DNA from: Lamellibrachia columna
Lineage: Eukaryota; Annelida; Polychaeta; Sabellida; Siboglinidae
Assembly (NCBI GenBank): GCA_963662155.1
Contig: OY759261.1
Span: forward strand, 3,164,227-3,228,226
DNA: 64,000 bases
Direction of reading: 5' to 3'
Below are positions 1 to 10,460 of the stretch, in pieces; the first letter of the stretch is position 1; each line of letters begins with the position of its first letter. The notes beneath the pieces are model-generated. The model did no database searches. It saw only the letters and a program-made list of their open reading frames with translations, and was not told where the DNA came from. Position numbers and translations under genes: made by a program.

Positions 1-195
1 CCCAGTTATCTTCAGTTTGCTTAAAAAAACTGGTCTAGACCACCAGAAATTTGGTAGGAAAACCAGATTTCCAAAGCTGGTGGTCCACTGCCCACCTCTG
101 CTCATGGATACCTCCATTTTCAAAAACCCTTTTTGTTAAAAAAAAATGAGTGTTCCTATTCATACAATATTACATTTTACTCACCGTATTGTTGT
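1..195. other. No gene; transposon-end-like sequence
   Basis: I see no coding signal. The first 110 bases carry runs around 'ggtggtccactg' that recur at about 40000-40020, beside a sequence resembling an hAT-like terminus. This may be the edge of a DNA transposon cut by the window boundary. Confidence 0.25.
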
Positions 196-470
196 CTGTA
201 CACCGTAGGGACCAATATCATAATTCAACCATTTACACCATATGGCTGAATAAGACAAATTAAAATTAACATGCCCTGCACACCATAGGGACCAATATCC
301 TAATCCGACCATTTACACCGTATGGCCGAATAAGACGAATTAAAATTAACATGCCCTGTACACCGTAGTGGCCAATATCCTAATCCAACCGTTTCCACCG
401 TATGGCCGAATAAGACAAATTAAAATTAACATTCCCTGTACACCGTAGCCGTAGGGACCATTCCAGAACC
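196..470. repeat. 80-bp tandem repeat, about 3.4 copies
   Basis: The phrase 'caccgtaggg' and variants start at 201, 281, 361 and 441, an exact 80-base period. Each unit reads through 'ccaatatcctaatcc' and 'gaataagac'. Units differ by a few bases. The array abuts the SGNH-like pseudogene and may be part of the same mobile element. Confidence 0.85.
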
Positions 471-1025
471 CCTTATGACGCCAGAATGATAGGTGTTCGT
501 CATTACACACAGCCCTTAAAATTTTTTTTATCTCTGTGACTCTAGATGCCCCTTCATCCGTGTTGATCGCATTCTCCAACACGCTCAAAACCACCACGAT
601 GGGTAACTACATCCAGTAAACGATCCAAACCCCCGGTTCTTTTCCATATTAGCAACCATACCGCCCCAATAACCCTTAAAGGCGATCCGGCAATCCAAAC
701 CCTTACAGACAGACCCTGGCGCAAAATCTACCTCGGTCGAGGCGACAAAACGCTCCAGCCAGTACACGTAACTGTCTCCCAGAACTAAAACCAAAGGTTT
801 AGCAACCATCTTCACAATAATAGTGCAATTCGACTCACGTCTGCTTAACTGTGCTGCATTGTGCCCGCCACGAATATGGGTAAACAACTGGTGATCACCT
901 TTCTTGGCTCGCGGGTCGAAGTTAAACAAATTTCGATCGACTGGCGTCCGTCTTTGCAGAAGAAATTCACCTGAAACACACTTACGAAAATACCTGATAA
1001 GATCAACCAACAATGAACTGATCAA
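440..1025 (-). pseudogene. SGNH/GDSL-hydrolase-like ORF, broken
   Basis: A 146-codon minus-strand ORF (585-1025) continues, after a small frame change near 590, into a second ORF (346-597). The first contains a strand-then-turn segment 'LVLGDSYVYWLERFV', which resembles block I (GDS) of SGNH hydrolases. After the frame change a 'VVLSVLENAIN' segment resembles the later strand of that fold. Free-standing SGNH domains of this kind are common in retroelement proteins, including CR1 ORF1 and some tyrosine-recombinase elements. I infer a degraded mobile-element ORF rather than a host gene. Neither the family nor a complete catalytic Ser/Asp/His set can be established by eye. Confidence 0.45.
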
Positions 1026-1387
1026 TATCCTCGTTTCCAGAGTTGGTCTAACCTCGAACCACTTTCATTACCTTGTTATCCCACATAAAATCCCTTATGC
1101 GCCGCTGTCACTTGAATTCAAATTTAACACAACATGTGGAAAAGGTTCTAGGGCTAAGGTTGTATCTGCCTGTGTCTTATCGGCCAGTGCCACATGAAAG
1201 CGGAAGTTCTATAGATCAAATGATGGAATTTCTGTTCTCTTCACATCCATGTTTCCCCACAGCTAGATTCCCTGGGTTTTCACACGTGGGGTTCAAAAGA
1301 CGAGGTGTTTCACAAAGTACGCCTTGGCCCCCTGCATTGTGAAAAAGTTGACAAAAGTAGCAGATGCCCTACGAGTTTGTCATTATG

Positions 1388-1612
1388 TTTATTGAATCTC
1401 TAAGCAAGATGATAAATCAAACAACTTGATATACTCGAGTATATTACCTACTGATGAGGAGGGAACACGTACAAGATAATAAACCAAACAACTTGATATA
1501 CTCGAGTATATTACCTACTGACGAGGAGGGAGCACATGTACAAGATGATAAACCAAACAACTTGATATACTCGAGTATATTACGTACTGACGAGGAGGGA
1601 GCACATGTATAT
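1388..1612. repeat. 67-bp tandem repeat, 3 copies, with palindrome
   Basis: 'cttgatatactcgagtatat' begins at 1425, 1492 and 1561. Each unit contains the perfect 16-base palindrome 'atatactcgagtatat'. The duplicated block carries five units (about 55092-55430), so copy number changed after duplication. Confidence 0.9.
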
Positions 1613-1765
1613 TTCCTAATATAATTCTCAGTTTGTCACCCTAGTACATCACCATGGTGTGTCACTGAATGTTGTGAGTACCATATGTTGCTTGTTGATT
1701 TCATGTGTTCACAGAATAACTGATTCCATTATGAGGTACTCTACTTTCTGTTTCATTATTTTTAG

Positions 1766-1850
1766 TCATGCAGAGCCACACAAGAGCAGTGAGTTTGTTG
1801 GCAAGCTGGAAGATACGAAGATTCGTGTGTTTCCAAATGGAGAAGACTGG
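1766..1850 (+). CDS. KEN-domain gene copy A, exon a (kinase-KEN junction)
   Basis: An 85-nt exon after 'atttttag' and before 'gtaagc'; it enters with the last base of a split codon and leaves in phase 0. It encodes the segment linking the kinase C-lobe to the KEN ribonuclease domain of IRE1/RNase L-type proteins, including 'KLEDTKIRVFPNGEDW'. This position matches the start of the KEN fold, where IRE1 has a conserved Trp. The kinase part of copy A lies left of the window. The paralogous exon (55584-55668) differs by only two residues, Gly/Val and Arg/Ser, with no silent differences. The introns on both sides are nearly identical between copies. Confidence 0.8.
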
Positions 1851-2011
1851 GTAAGCACTAATAAGTTTATATTTGTTTACATTTCGTATAGTATATATTA
1901 GTATGAATATTGTGCACATTACTACTGTGTGTTTGTTTTAAGGATGTAATAATTTACTCTTGTTGTCAGTTAATCAAAACTAAGTCCAGATTGATTTGTA
2001 TTCATTATTTT

Positions 2012-2241
2012 CAACAGTTTAAGACAAGTAATCTCATCTAGTGTCACCAGTGGGCCAGTCACAGAATGCCAGTAATGTCGCTGATGTACTGTACACAACA
2101 CCACAAGCTGACATAGACAGCAAAAAAGGTGTGGTCTGGTGGCACGGGGCAGGGTCGAAGAATGACACTAATCATTTTGATGTTACAGGATTAAGACCAG
2201 ACATGGTAGCTGAAATTACGTATTTTGAAAAAATATACTAA
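2012..2241 (+). other. Intronic segment shared by both blocks
   Basis: The stretch is about 85 percent identical to 55830-56010. In block A it is open for 66 codons to a TAA at 2239, but the B copy has a TGA in the same frame and no splice sites are obvious. I treat it as intron sequence or a decayed insertion, not an exon. Confidence 0.5.
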
Positions 2242-2399
2242 AAATGTGTTTCGTCCGTATTCTGATAGCTTATTATCAATAAACTTTATTTTTTATAATG
2301 GTTACATACCTCTAAATCACTTTTATTCATGAATAAAGTGTACCCCTATAAAGTAATAATCCCGTTTAGATTCCTCTTTCTGTTTTCTAACCGCCTGTC

Positions 2400-3010
2400 T
2401 AGACGGCATCCCCGCCCTTTGACCCGTTTTCGCTGGAAATCGTCATATATGCATGCTGGATTCTACCGACTATCTCCATATTAGGTATTCAGCATTGTGC
2501 TACGTCACTGTTGGGACGCTCCGCTGTACTTGCGACCCGCGTTGACCCAGATATTTCCATATATGACGTTGACATTTGCATACAAGGTGCGTGGTCTCCC
2601 ACAATGCTAAGCTTGTGACCTCATGGTGACCAGAATATTTCCATATGTGGCGCGGACATTTGGATATATGATGCGTGATCTCCCACAATTTCCGAGTGTA
2701 AAAGATGATGGCGTCTAACAAAAGTTATGATCGAGTCAGAGCGAATAAATTTTCCACAAAGCATGTTTTTGGACAGAAAAAGAAAGGGAGAGCGCAGCAA
2801 CTGCGGGATGCACACGCAAATAGGACATTTTCGGCGGCGAAACAGCTGGATATGGCAGAAATGCAGCTGTGCATTGCCGCTGCAGATGACAAGTTAGTGA
2901 CACCGGTTCCCGGGGCCGGCGGCGGAGTTGGGAGTAGAACAGTGGCACAGGTCAAGCACTGAGGAGGAAGAAGGGCCAGCATATGAGGCTGGCGGATTTG
3001 ACTGAATGTT
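2400..3010 (+). other. GC-rich insert with 85-codon ORF (2705-2962)
   Basis: This patch has more G+C and CpG than its surroundings and is absent from the paralogous block. An internal direct repeat of about 80 bases carries 'atatttccatat' and 'tctcccacaa' motifs (2545-2690). The ATG at 2705 follows directly and opens an 85-codon ORF: a basic N-terminal half containing 'FGQKKKGRAQQL', then an Ala-rich stretch and a Gly-rich end. I recognise no family. It could be the first exon and promoter of a small gene, a processed insertion, or the 5' part of a mobile element. Confidence 0.3.
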
Positions 3011-3246
3011 GTGGAACTTTGTTTTGTTTTTCTTGTGGACTCTGTTACTGTCTAATTATTTCTTGGTTGTTCCTGAGACTAACAAATTTAGTTGATAAAT
3101 TTTATGAAATTGGACACATGTATATAGCCTGTCCGCGGGTGACCTGAGAACAAGTTACAAATTTGGAAACATAGCTTTCTATTTGTTTTATCAATCAAGA
3201 TTGATGTTCTTAGATACATGACATGTTAACTTTTTTTGTATGTTAA

Positions 3247-3417
3247 CAATGACACACAATTATTCCCGAAATCATTGTCCAATCGTTATTCAATCTTTGT
3301 TGGCCATTTACAGAACATGCATTTTATAAATAATTTATGAAATGCATTTTTTGTAAATGGCCAACAAAGATTGAATAACGATTGGACAATGATTTCTGGA
3401 ATAATTGTGTGTCATTG
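3247..3417. mobile_element. Foldback element with ~80-bp inverted arms
   Basis: The left arm (3247-3328) and right arm (3337-3417) are near-perfect reverse complements, from 'caatgacacacaattatt' inward to 'aatgcattt', with a spacer of roughly ten bases. A few mismatches include 'cccg' against 'tgga'. Transcribed RNA would form one long hairpin. The form fits a MITE or foldback element, or a hairpin-RNA locus. Confidence 0.85.
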
Positions 3418-3435
3418 TGTGTGTGAGTAATGGCT

Positions 3436-3462
3436 ACGGATTACAAATTATTTGTAATCCGT
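3436..3462. repeat. Perfect 12-bp hairpin
   Basis: 'acggattacaaa', then 'tta', then 'tttgtaatccgt' is an exact inverted repeat with a 3-base loop, just right of the foldback element. Confidence 0.8.
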
Positions 3463-3526
3463 ATAACTCTGGTAATATTAAAGTCATATCAGTCAGGTTT
3501 ACATTGTTATATGCTGCATTAACCTC

Positions 3527-3684
3527 CATGCAATAACAACCTTATATTTGTAATAACTTCCTTAATGTATTTGTAATGAAGGTATTTATAACGAAAAACA
3601 CTGGATTTTTTGTCGACAATATTTGTAATTGAAAATAAAATATATAATTTACTAAAACTACAAAAGCAAGGTTGTTATTGCATG
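3527..3684. mobile_element. 158-bp MITE-like element, 17-bp perfect TIRs
   Basis: 'catgcaataacaacctt' (3527-3543) is exactly reverse-complemented at 3668-3684. The interior is AT-rich with no coding content. I see no clear target-site duplication. Size and perfect termini fit a non-autonomous DNA transposon. Confidence 0.6.
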
Positions 3685-3926
3685 ATATCAAGTTGTCTAG
3701 ATATGACAATGAAAGAATTGTGATCAAATCTGCTGTAGTAATGGCTGGGGACCATGCACAAAGTATGCTATATTTTCCCATTATGACAGCCATTTTGTTT
3801 GTTACCATGGCAGCGGGGGTTCTAACTGAAAAATGTTCAACACACTACTCTGACCTGACAAATAAGTTTGCCATAATTATCAATATAAAAAATACCCTAT
3901 GCAGCTGCCATATCTGGCCTTACTCA

Positions 3927-4203
3927 GCTTGTGTGCATCATCCCCACATGACTCCTGTTTGCTTGTGTGTATCATCCCCACATGACTCCTGTTTGCTTGT
4001 GTGCATCATCCCCATGTGACTCCTGTTTGTTTGTGTGCATCATCCCCACATGACTCCTGTTTGCTTGTGTACATCATCCCCACATGACTCTTGTTTGCTT
4101 GTGTGCATCATCCCCACATGACTCATGTTTGCTTGTGTGCATCATCCCCACATGACTCATGTTTGCTTGTGTGCATCATCCCCACGTGACTCTTGTTTGC
4201 TTG
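3927..4203. repeat. 34-bp tandem repeat, about 8 copies
   Basis: The unit 'gcttgtgtgcatcatccc' plus 'cacatgactcctgttt' repeats with few changes. Block B has only about three units (56010-56120). Confidence 0.9.
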
Positions 4204-5226
4204 CATTAAAAAACAATTATTTGTGATATTTAAGACAATACCCATATTCACAATTATGTATGTATGTTACACCCCTAGTATTAAGATACTGTGACATTAA
4301 TGAACATGTTGTACAGCATTTATTGTGTAATTGTAATGTGTTAGTTTCATTTCACATCATTTATGCAATAACCAATGCAAGTCAGATGTAGCAGAAAATT
4401 GAAATGGGCCAAATAATGAAGTTTTTTTATTACAAAGTGGACTGCTTATCACACAGCCACCTTGGGAAGAACATTAACAGGAATGTGAGCTCTTCAAAAC
4501 AATCCAGGCAGGAACTGAACACATGTACAGCCCCGTCCGGCAAGTTTCTCATAGCCCACATTCCTACAAGCATGACGATAACATATATACATCAAGAAGT
4601 CGTCATGAACATATAACATATGCAAGGAATACAGACATTCCACCACCAATACACAAATTTAATTACAAACAGGTGGGGCCATTTCGCCAACTAACCTATA
4701 TAAATATAAGCCAAGAATACCGATGTAGAAACAGGAAGCCTGTCTGCACAGAAAACCCCATGAACACCAAATACTAGGGGACAAACCCGTGTGTTCATCT
4801 GAAATAAAACCAAAGTGGGGAAAGCGGTTTCGACATCTTCCAACTTCCTATTTCATCAACGATGTACAATTGCATTTTAAGCTAAACATTGAAAGCAAAG
4901 AAGAAAAGTTGGGGAGGAGGGCGGATTTCGAGAGACAATTGCACACAACTTCACTATGCGGAGACTAGAGCAGGAGTGAAAGTTTCAAGCTACTGGCTCC
5001 GGTTTGAACTGGTTTCCACTATGCCGTGATTGGCTGGCTAGCGCGGACTAATATTTGGCCAAAATAGTTCAGGTGTAGTCTCAGACACCCAGGGCAAGTT
5101 TAGCGAAGACCTGCCTTGGTTATTTCAAAAAATTTGTTATGCATCTGGTAAGGTGCATAAATTCATTAATGCTTGTTAATGTGTTATCAATGTAAATTGT
5201 GAAACATTGTTGTGTATTTATTGCAG
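4204..5226. other. Intron; dispersed-repeat similarity, no gene
   Basis: No exon is visible. The stretch 4376-4730 resembles 11690-12070: both have 'cagatgtag', then 'ggccaaat', and later 'aggtggggccat' with 'cgcca'. It appears to be a second degraded copy of the element at 11.6-13.2 kb. The last about 70 bases align with block B just upstream of the next exon. Confidence 0.5.
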
Positions 5227-5366
5227 GAAAGTCTGAGTATCGTACCTATGTATAGAGCTGCAGCAGCAAATGTACCAAGATACAGACGCCTCTACTCAAC
5301 AGACTCAAAGTCTGTATATCAGCTCATTCACACAATGAGAAATATCAAAGAGAATTATGTAGAACA
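5227..5366 (+). CDS. KEN-domain gene copy A, exon b (catalytic helix)
   Basis: A 140-nt exon after 'ttattgcag', phase 0 in and phase 2 out ('gaaca' before 'gtaagt'). It encodes the core of the KEN ribonuclease fold. 'SVYQLIHTMRNIKENYVEQ' aligns by eye with the IRE1/RNase L helix carrying the Arg-Asn pair and the catalytic His. Arg and Asn are present, but the residue at the His position (four after Asn) is Asn (AAT). The upstream Tyr thought to act with that His is kept ('RRLYSTD'). Ribonuclease activity is therefore doubtful unless another residue substitutes. Block B (56335-56471) has the reverse pattern. The copies differ by about 14 replacements, two indels and only about three silent changes. 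Confidence 0.85.
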
Positions 5367-5569
5367 GTAAGTCTCATTTATGTTTGTCTTCTGATAAAAA
5401 TACCACCATTTAACTTTATATTTTATTAGTACAATATATATTTAAATTTTGCACGTTGCTAATTAAATTCACCTGTTACCAAAAAGAATTAAATGAAAGA
5501 AATTAAATGAACTAACCTGAAACTATGGCTAAAGACGGAGAAAGCAGGAGATGTAATTGGATTCAGCAA

Positions 5570-6520
5570 TATTTCTGCACAAAACAAAAAGCATCAAATG
5601 CTGTGTGGACAGAAAACCATTGACTGAATACATTGTTGTCATCTGCGATAGCATTATGAAGAAGTAGTTTTGTAATCACAATTGGCAACATGACTGCTAA
5701 AGGAAGACCGACAGAGGAAGACCGTCTTGAAGTCTTGAACAAGGGAGATGACGTAGTGGTTTGCTTGCCTGGGCAAAATAGAGGCGATAACTGAGAGGGT
5801 AGAAAACATTGTGGGTTTGGGCAAGGGTGGATCTATTTTAGTACACGTAGGGACAAATAACGTAGAGAGGGAGGGTACAACTGCCATAGTTAGGAAATAC
5901 AGGAAGTTGGTCAGAACACTAAAGCAGACGCGGGTTGAGCAGGTAATACTGTCAGGGATTTTACCAGTAATAGGAAGGAGGGGTCACAGATATCGAAATT
6001 GCTGGGGGATGGCAATTAACATGCTAGTCGAGAAGCTATGTAGGGAAGAGGAAGTTGGATTTATGGGGATGTTTTGTTGGGAGGGCTGATATGTACATGA
6101 AGGATGGGCTTCATCTAAGTGGGAAAGGGGCAGCACTATTTGCGGATGGACTCACAGCAGCAGTAGACAGTGGCATGGGTAGCATAAAAAATATTTCTGG
6201 TAGTAAACATTGTTTAAACTAGAAGCATAGGGGGGTTACTTAGAGATGCGTCAAGCAGGACAAGAGGCCACTAGTACAGACAAACCAATAACAAAATGTC
6301 CGTAAAACAGGTCTGAAGCAGGTTTTAGATGCATGTGTTTAAATGCTAGGAGTATAGTAAATAAGAAAAACGAATTAAACATTATGGTAGAAGATATTGA
6401 CCCTCACATAATTGGTATTACTGAATCATGGGCCAACATAGACATAACAGATGCTGAATTAGGATTGACAGGATACATAATGTTTAGGAGAGATCGAATA
6501 GGAAGAAGGGGTGGATTCTA
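5570..6520 (+). mobile_element. CR1-type LINE fragment: ORF1 esterase and start of ORF2
   Basis: Frameshifted plus-strand sequence encodes the SGNH/esterase-like domain seen in CR1 ORF1. ORF 5811-6089 has 'GSILVHVGTNNVEREGTTA', matching the HVGTNN block, and 6090-6170 encodes a 'KDGLHLSGKGA' block. The beginning of the apurinic-type endonuclease follows (6333-6521, 'CLNARSIVNKKNELNIMVED'). The copy stops abruptly in the endonuclease at about 6520. There is no reverse transcriptase, so this is a 3'-truncated or deleted fragment. Confidence 0.8.
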
Positions 6521-6685
6521 AACAAACCTAGCTACAAGGATATAACAGAAAGATAATAACATTTGTTGTCAATTCTAAACAAACCTAGCAACAAGGATAT
6601 AACCGAAAGATAATAACATTTGTTGTCAATTCTAAACAAACCTAGCAACAAGGATATAACAGAAAGATAATAACATTTGTTGTCT
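6515..6685. repeat. 57-bp tandem repeat, 3 copies
   Basis: Units begin 'attctaaacaaacctagc' at 6515, 6572 and 6629 and are nearly identical. The array lies at the 3' break of the LINE fragment. Confidence 0.85.
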
Positions 6686-6796
6686 ATTCTTACCATACTC
6701 AATGTAGTAGAATGATAAGTGTTTGTGACATTGAAAGAGATGTTACAAAAATAGTTATCATGTGAGTTGGCCTCTCTACCATTAAATCACTGAAAG

Positions 6797-6880
6797 AAGG
6801 TAACTTCTTATATAGCACCGTATCCAGTAATCAGGACCACTGAAAGGGTTTTACAATTCACGCTCTGTTGAACGTCGAGT
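6797..6880. mobile_element. SINE body fragment
   Basis: 'ggtaacttcttatatagca' followed by 'gtatccagt' matches the body of the SINE at 11098-11421. The tRNA head is missing. Confidence 0.5.
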
Positions 6881-6950
6881 GAATAGCATTGCCCAAACTT
6901 CATGATGACAGCAAGATGATACAAACCTTATTGAGAGACTGGCTTCTAAC

Positions 6951-6983
6951 TACTGTGCCACAAGGCCTCACAGACAGCATATA
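6951..6983. repeat. Left half of a lone 60-bp minisatellite unit
   Basis: 'ctgtgccacaaggcctcaca' followed by 'gacagcatata' is the left part of the 60-bp unit amplified in block B (56512-59147). It is cut by the LINE at 6984. The right part resumes at 10070. Confidence 0.85.
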
Positions 6984-7073
6984 GATTTAACAAGATTGCC
7001 ATCCAAGGCAAAGGCCCAGATGGCAAGTGGACAAGGAAGCCATTGGCTTATCGAGAGTCCAATAATTGTTAAT

Positions 7074-7908
7074 CTATTTGTTACCTGCCCTCCTGAGATA
7101 TGTGTCAACCTTGTTTTTAAACATATTCACGCTGCTAGCAGTTACACAATCTGTAGATAATTTGTTCCATTCATTGATTGTCCTTTGTGAGAAAGAGTAC
7201 TTCCTGATGTCCAATCTACATTGATCCTTTACTAATGTTACCTCATGTCCTCTAGTTCTATTATCTTTCTTGAGTAAGAAAAAAATATTGCTATCAATAT
7301 TTTCATACCCATTCAGTATCTTAAAAAACATCAATTTGATCTCCTCTTAACCGCCTTGTCTCTAAGGTTGTTAAACCACATTCTCTCAGTCGTTATACAT
7401 AACTAAGGTCTCTCAGTTCTGGAATCATTTTAGTTGCTCTCCTCTGTATTCTTTCAAGTGTTTCTGTCCTTACGATACGATCTCCAAGCTTGTATACAGT
7501 ACTCTAAATGAGGCCTAACTATCGCTTTATACAGAGGTATAATTACCTTTTTATCCTTGTAGGTTATATTTCTTCTAATCAACTTGAGAATTTGATTCCC
7601 TTTGAACCTGCAATACCACACTGCTCTGAAACTTTCATATCAGCCCTTATTGTAACTTCTAAGTCCTTTTCTTTTATAGTAGTACCTAGAACAGTATCTC
7701 CCATTTTATAGTTTACATCCAAGTTCCCGTGTCCTGTATGTAGGCATTTACATTTCCCAAAATTGTATAACATCTGCCATTTCTCAGACCATTTCACTAA
7801 TTTATTTAGATTGTTTTGTTGTTTATCACCATCAGTGTTAACCCTTCTAAACACTTGTGTCATCCGCAAATTTCAGTATGTTGCTTGTTATATTATCATC
7901 CAAGTCAT

Positions 7909-7961
<53 letters not shown>

Positions 7962-9843
7962 GAATAATAAAGGTCCTAATACTGATCCTTGTGGTACCCC
8001 ACTCAAAACTGATTTCCAGTTTGAAACTTCTCCATCTACTACAACATGCTGTCTTCTGTCAGTCAGCCATTGTTCTATCCAGTCAATTATGCCATCCCCG
8101 ATACCACGGGCTTTTAATTTAAGTAGTAATCTTTGATGTAGCACTTCGTCAAAAGCTTTCTGAAAATCTAAGTATATAATATCTACTGGTGTTCCCTCGT
8201 CTATCCACTTAGTGATTTATTCCAGAAAACATAACATATTTGTTAAGCATGACCTCGCTTTTAGGAATCCATGTTGAGATGGATTTAATAAATTATGCCT
8301 AACAAGTTGGTCCACCATATGGTCTTTAATTAACCTTTCTAATAATTTACAAATCACTGATGTTAAACTCACTGATCTGTAATTTTCTGACTTATTTCTC
8401 GAGCCCTTTTTAAATAATGGTATGATGTTTGCTTCTTTCCATTCAAACGGAACAACTGCCTCTTTTAATGACAAGTTGAATACTCTTGCAAGTGGAATAA
8501 TAACTTGTTCTACTGTTTCCATTAGTAATCTTGGAGGAATCCCATCCACTCCCGGTGATTTATTGTCCTTCATTGCCCTTATTTTCTTAGCTAACATTTC
8601 TGGAGTTACAATTAACTGCCCTAAATAGTCTGATTTAACCTCCTGAAATTTAGCATCTGGAACTAATATCCTCTGTGGTAAACACTGAACTGAAGTAACC
8701 ATTTAGGGTCTTCCGCCATTAAAAACCCTTGTGATATTAGATTTCCAATACTGTCTTCTAGAGGTCCGACCTTGTCTCATACATTTTGTTTACTCCTGAT
8801 ATATGCATAAAAACTCTTGCTGTCTTTTTTTTGTTACATGCTAATTTTTGCTCATAACTTCTTTTAGATTGTCTAATTTCATTCGTAGCTGCATTAAGTG
8901 CCTCTTTGTAGTTTGTGTAATCTTCATCCTTTCTGGTATGCCTATAAACCCTCCACATATTTTGCTTGTACAATATTTTTGTAATAGCTTCTTCAAGTGT
9001 TGCTTTCAAGACCGTTTTCCTTGTTTTTTCAAGGGAACAAATTTATCAATGATACCCTCGGTTACACATTTTAGAATGTTCCAACATTCAATTGCAGTCT
9101 TATTCCTCAGCATGTTATTCCAATCTAGCTCTGCTAAGTATTTTCTCATATCTTTATATTTACCTTTGGGGAAGTTTCTCCTGTATATTTTTATTTGTAC
9201 TTTTTTATTTTACTTTGATGTCAAAATGTATTTGATTATGATCACTGTTACCCAATGGTTCATGTATTTTGACATTGTCCACTAATTCACTTTGTGAAGA
9301 CCAAACTAAATCTAATACATTCTCTCCCCTGGTTGGTTCTAGCACATGTTGAGTAAGGAAGCTATCCTGAATTAAAAGTAGAAACTGTTTGTCCTCACTC
9401 CATGTACTCTCTGGAGATTGTGTGTGTCTGTGGTTAAAATCTCCCATTATGATACATTCACCTTTACTCACTTCCTTTATAGCATTTTGTATTTATCTGT
9501 TATCTTCTTCGTTAATATTTGGACTACGGTAAACTAATCCAATAGTTAATGTTGAATTTCCTGTAACTATATTGCACCAAACCACTTTATCGCAATTTGC
9601 TTCCCTTTCTAATTTTATTTCATAAGCCTGAATAGATTCTTTAATATATAAAATAACTCCCCCTCCCCTTCTTCCTATTCGTTCTCTCCTAAACATTACG
9701 TAACCTTTCAGTCCTAATTCAGCATCTGATATGTCTTTGTTGGCCCATGATTCGGTTATGCAAATTATGTGAGGGTTAATATCTTCTACCATAATGTTTA
9801 ATTTGTTTTTCTTATTTACTATGCTCCTTGCATTTAAACACAT
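7074..9843 (-). pseudogene. CR1 ORF2 (endonuclease-reverse transcriptase), broken
   Basis: Domain order on the minus strand: endonuclease start 'CLNARSIVNKKNKLNIMVED' with 'ITESWANKD' (9493-9843); endonuclease end with 'IMGDFNHRH' and 'GNSDHNQIHF' (9205-9471), containing the GDFN and SDH catalytic blocks; RT fingers with 'IIPLFKKGSRNKSENYR' (8217-8702); 'VLSGVPQGSVLGPLLFLIYI' (about 7950-8144); thumb (7579-7869); and C-terminal domain (7074-7334). The (TA)n at 7909-7957 replaces the stretch just before the catalytic FADD motif. Confidence 0.9.
7909..7957. repeat. (TA)n microsatellite inside LINE
   Basis: Uninterrupted 'atatat' run expanded from the shorter 'tatatata' seen at the same place in the sibling copy at 32540-32565. 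Confidence 0.95.
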
Positions 9844-10069
9844 GCATTTATAACCAGATTAAGAAATGTTTTCCGGACATTTTGTTACTGCTTTGTGTGT
9901 ACTAGTGGCTTCTTGTCCTGCTTGAGGCACCTCTAAGTAACCCCCCTGCGCTTCTAGTTTAAACAATGCTTGTTACCCAAAATAGTTGTTATGCTTACCA
10001 TCCATCATGTACATGTCAGCCCTCCCAACAAAACATCCCCACAAATCTACAAAGCCAACTTCCCTCTTC

Positions 10070-10110
10070 CATATAAACAGTGGGACCAGATTATTAATAA
10101 CCCAGTTTAT
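10070..10110. repeat. Right half of the lone 60-bp unit
   Basis: 'catataaacagtgggaccag' followed by 'attattaataaccca' completes the unit begun at 6951. The next bases, 'gtttatttcc', match the right edge of the block-B array (59147). Confidence 0.85.
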
Positions 10111-10267
10111 TTCCTGATTTTGCAAGCATCAGGTTCTGTGTTAAAAGAATAGTGATAATATCCAAACCATTGAATGGCTGCTAAGCGCCTAAACTCTGCA
10201 CCCAGATAATTAATTATCTATTATATTTATTTGCTATCTGAAAACGTTCACCCTGTATGTTTTGCAG

Positions 10268-10460
10268 GCCTGAGATGGTCAGAGATGAACTGGGAGACAA
10301 AGATGAAAACGGAGTTCATACCTTCTGCTACTCCAAAGCTTTCTCCTATTTCCACACAAACTTTCCACGTTTGGTGCTGGAGACGTACAGAGTTGTCAAG
10401 GAATTTCCTGAGAAAAAGAAGCTGCTGTCTGACTTTCCCCGTGCTGGAGACCAGACAAAG
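10268..10460 (+). CDS. KEN-domain gene copy A, exon c (KEN C-terminal half)
   Basis: A 193-nt exon after 'tgttttgcag'. The single G completes the split Gln codon from exon b, and the exon then encodes 'PEMVRDELGDKDENGVHTFC' and 'YFHTNFPRLVLETYRVVKEF'. These correspond to the final IRE1/RNase L KEN helices, including the 'FP.L...TYR' block. The end is ambiguous. 'acaaag' before 'gtatta' is a plausible phase-0 donor, but reading on gives only five more codons to TGA, with AATAAA at 10593-10598, so this could be the last exon. The donor-like site and AATAAA are both conserved in copy B. Three replacements and one silent change separate the copies. Confidence 0.85.

Larger units (their letters stand above)
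6984..10069 (-). mobile_element. CR1-type LINE, 5'-truncated, with target-site duplication
   Basis: In minus orientation the element runs from the end of ORF1 (about 10069), through endonuclease (9493-9843, 9205-9471) and reverse transcriptase (8217-8702, 7905-8144, 7579-7869), to the C-terminal domain (7074-7334) and a 3' end in 'tttaacaag'. Several frameshifts and a (TA)n expansion inside the RT make it inactive. It is flanked by the direct repeat 'catata' (6978-6983 and 10070-10075) and splits one minisatellite unit, so the insertion point is known to the base. Confidence 0.9.

Noticed and set aside
2041..2241. 66-codon ORF as a conserved exon
   Set aside because: The paralogous sequence at 55.86 kb has an in-frame stop, and neither copy has convincing splice sites.
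7763..8122. ORFs rich in Ile-Tyr across 7763-8144 and 62384-62797
   Set aside because: They are translations of (TA)n microsatellites.
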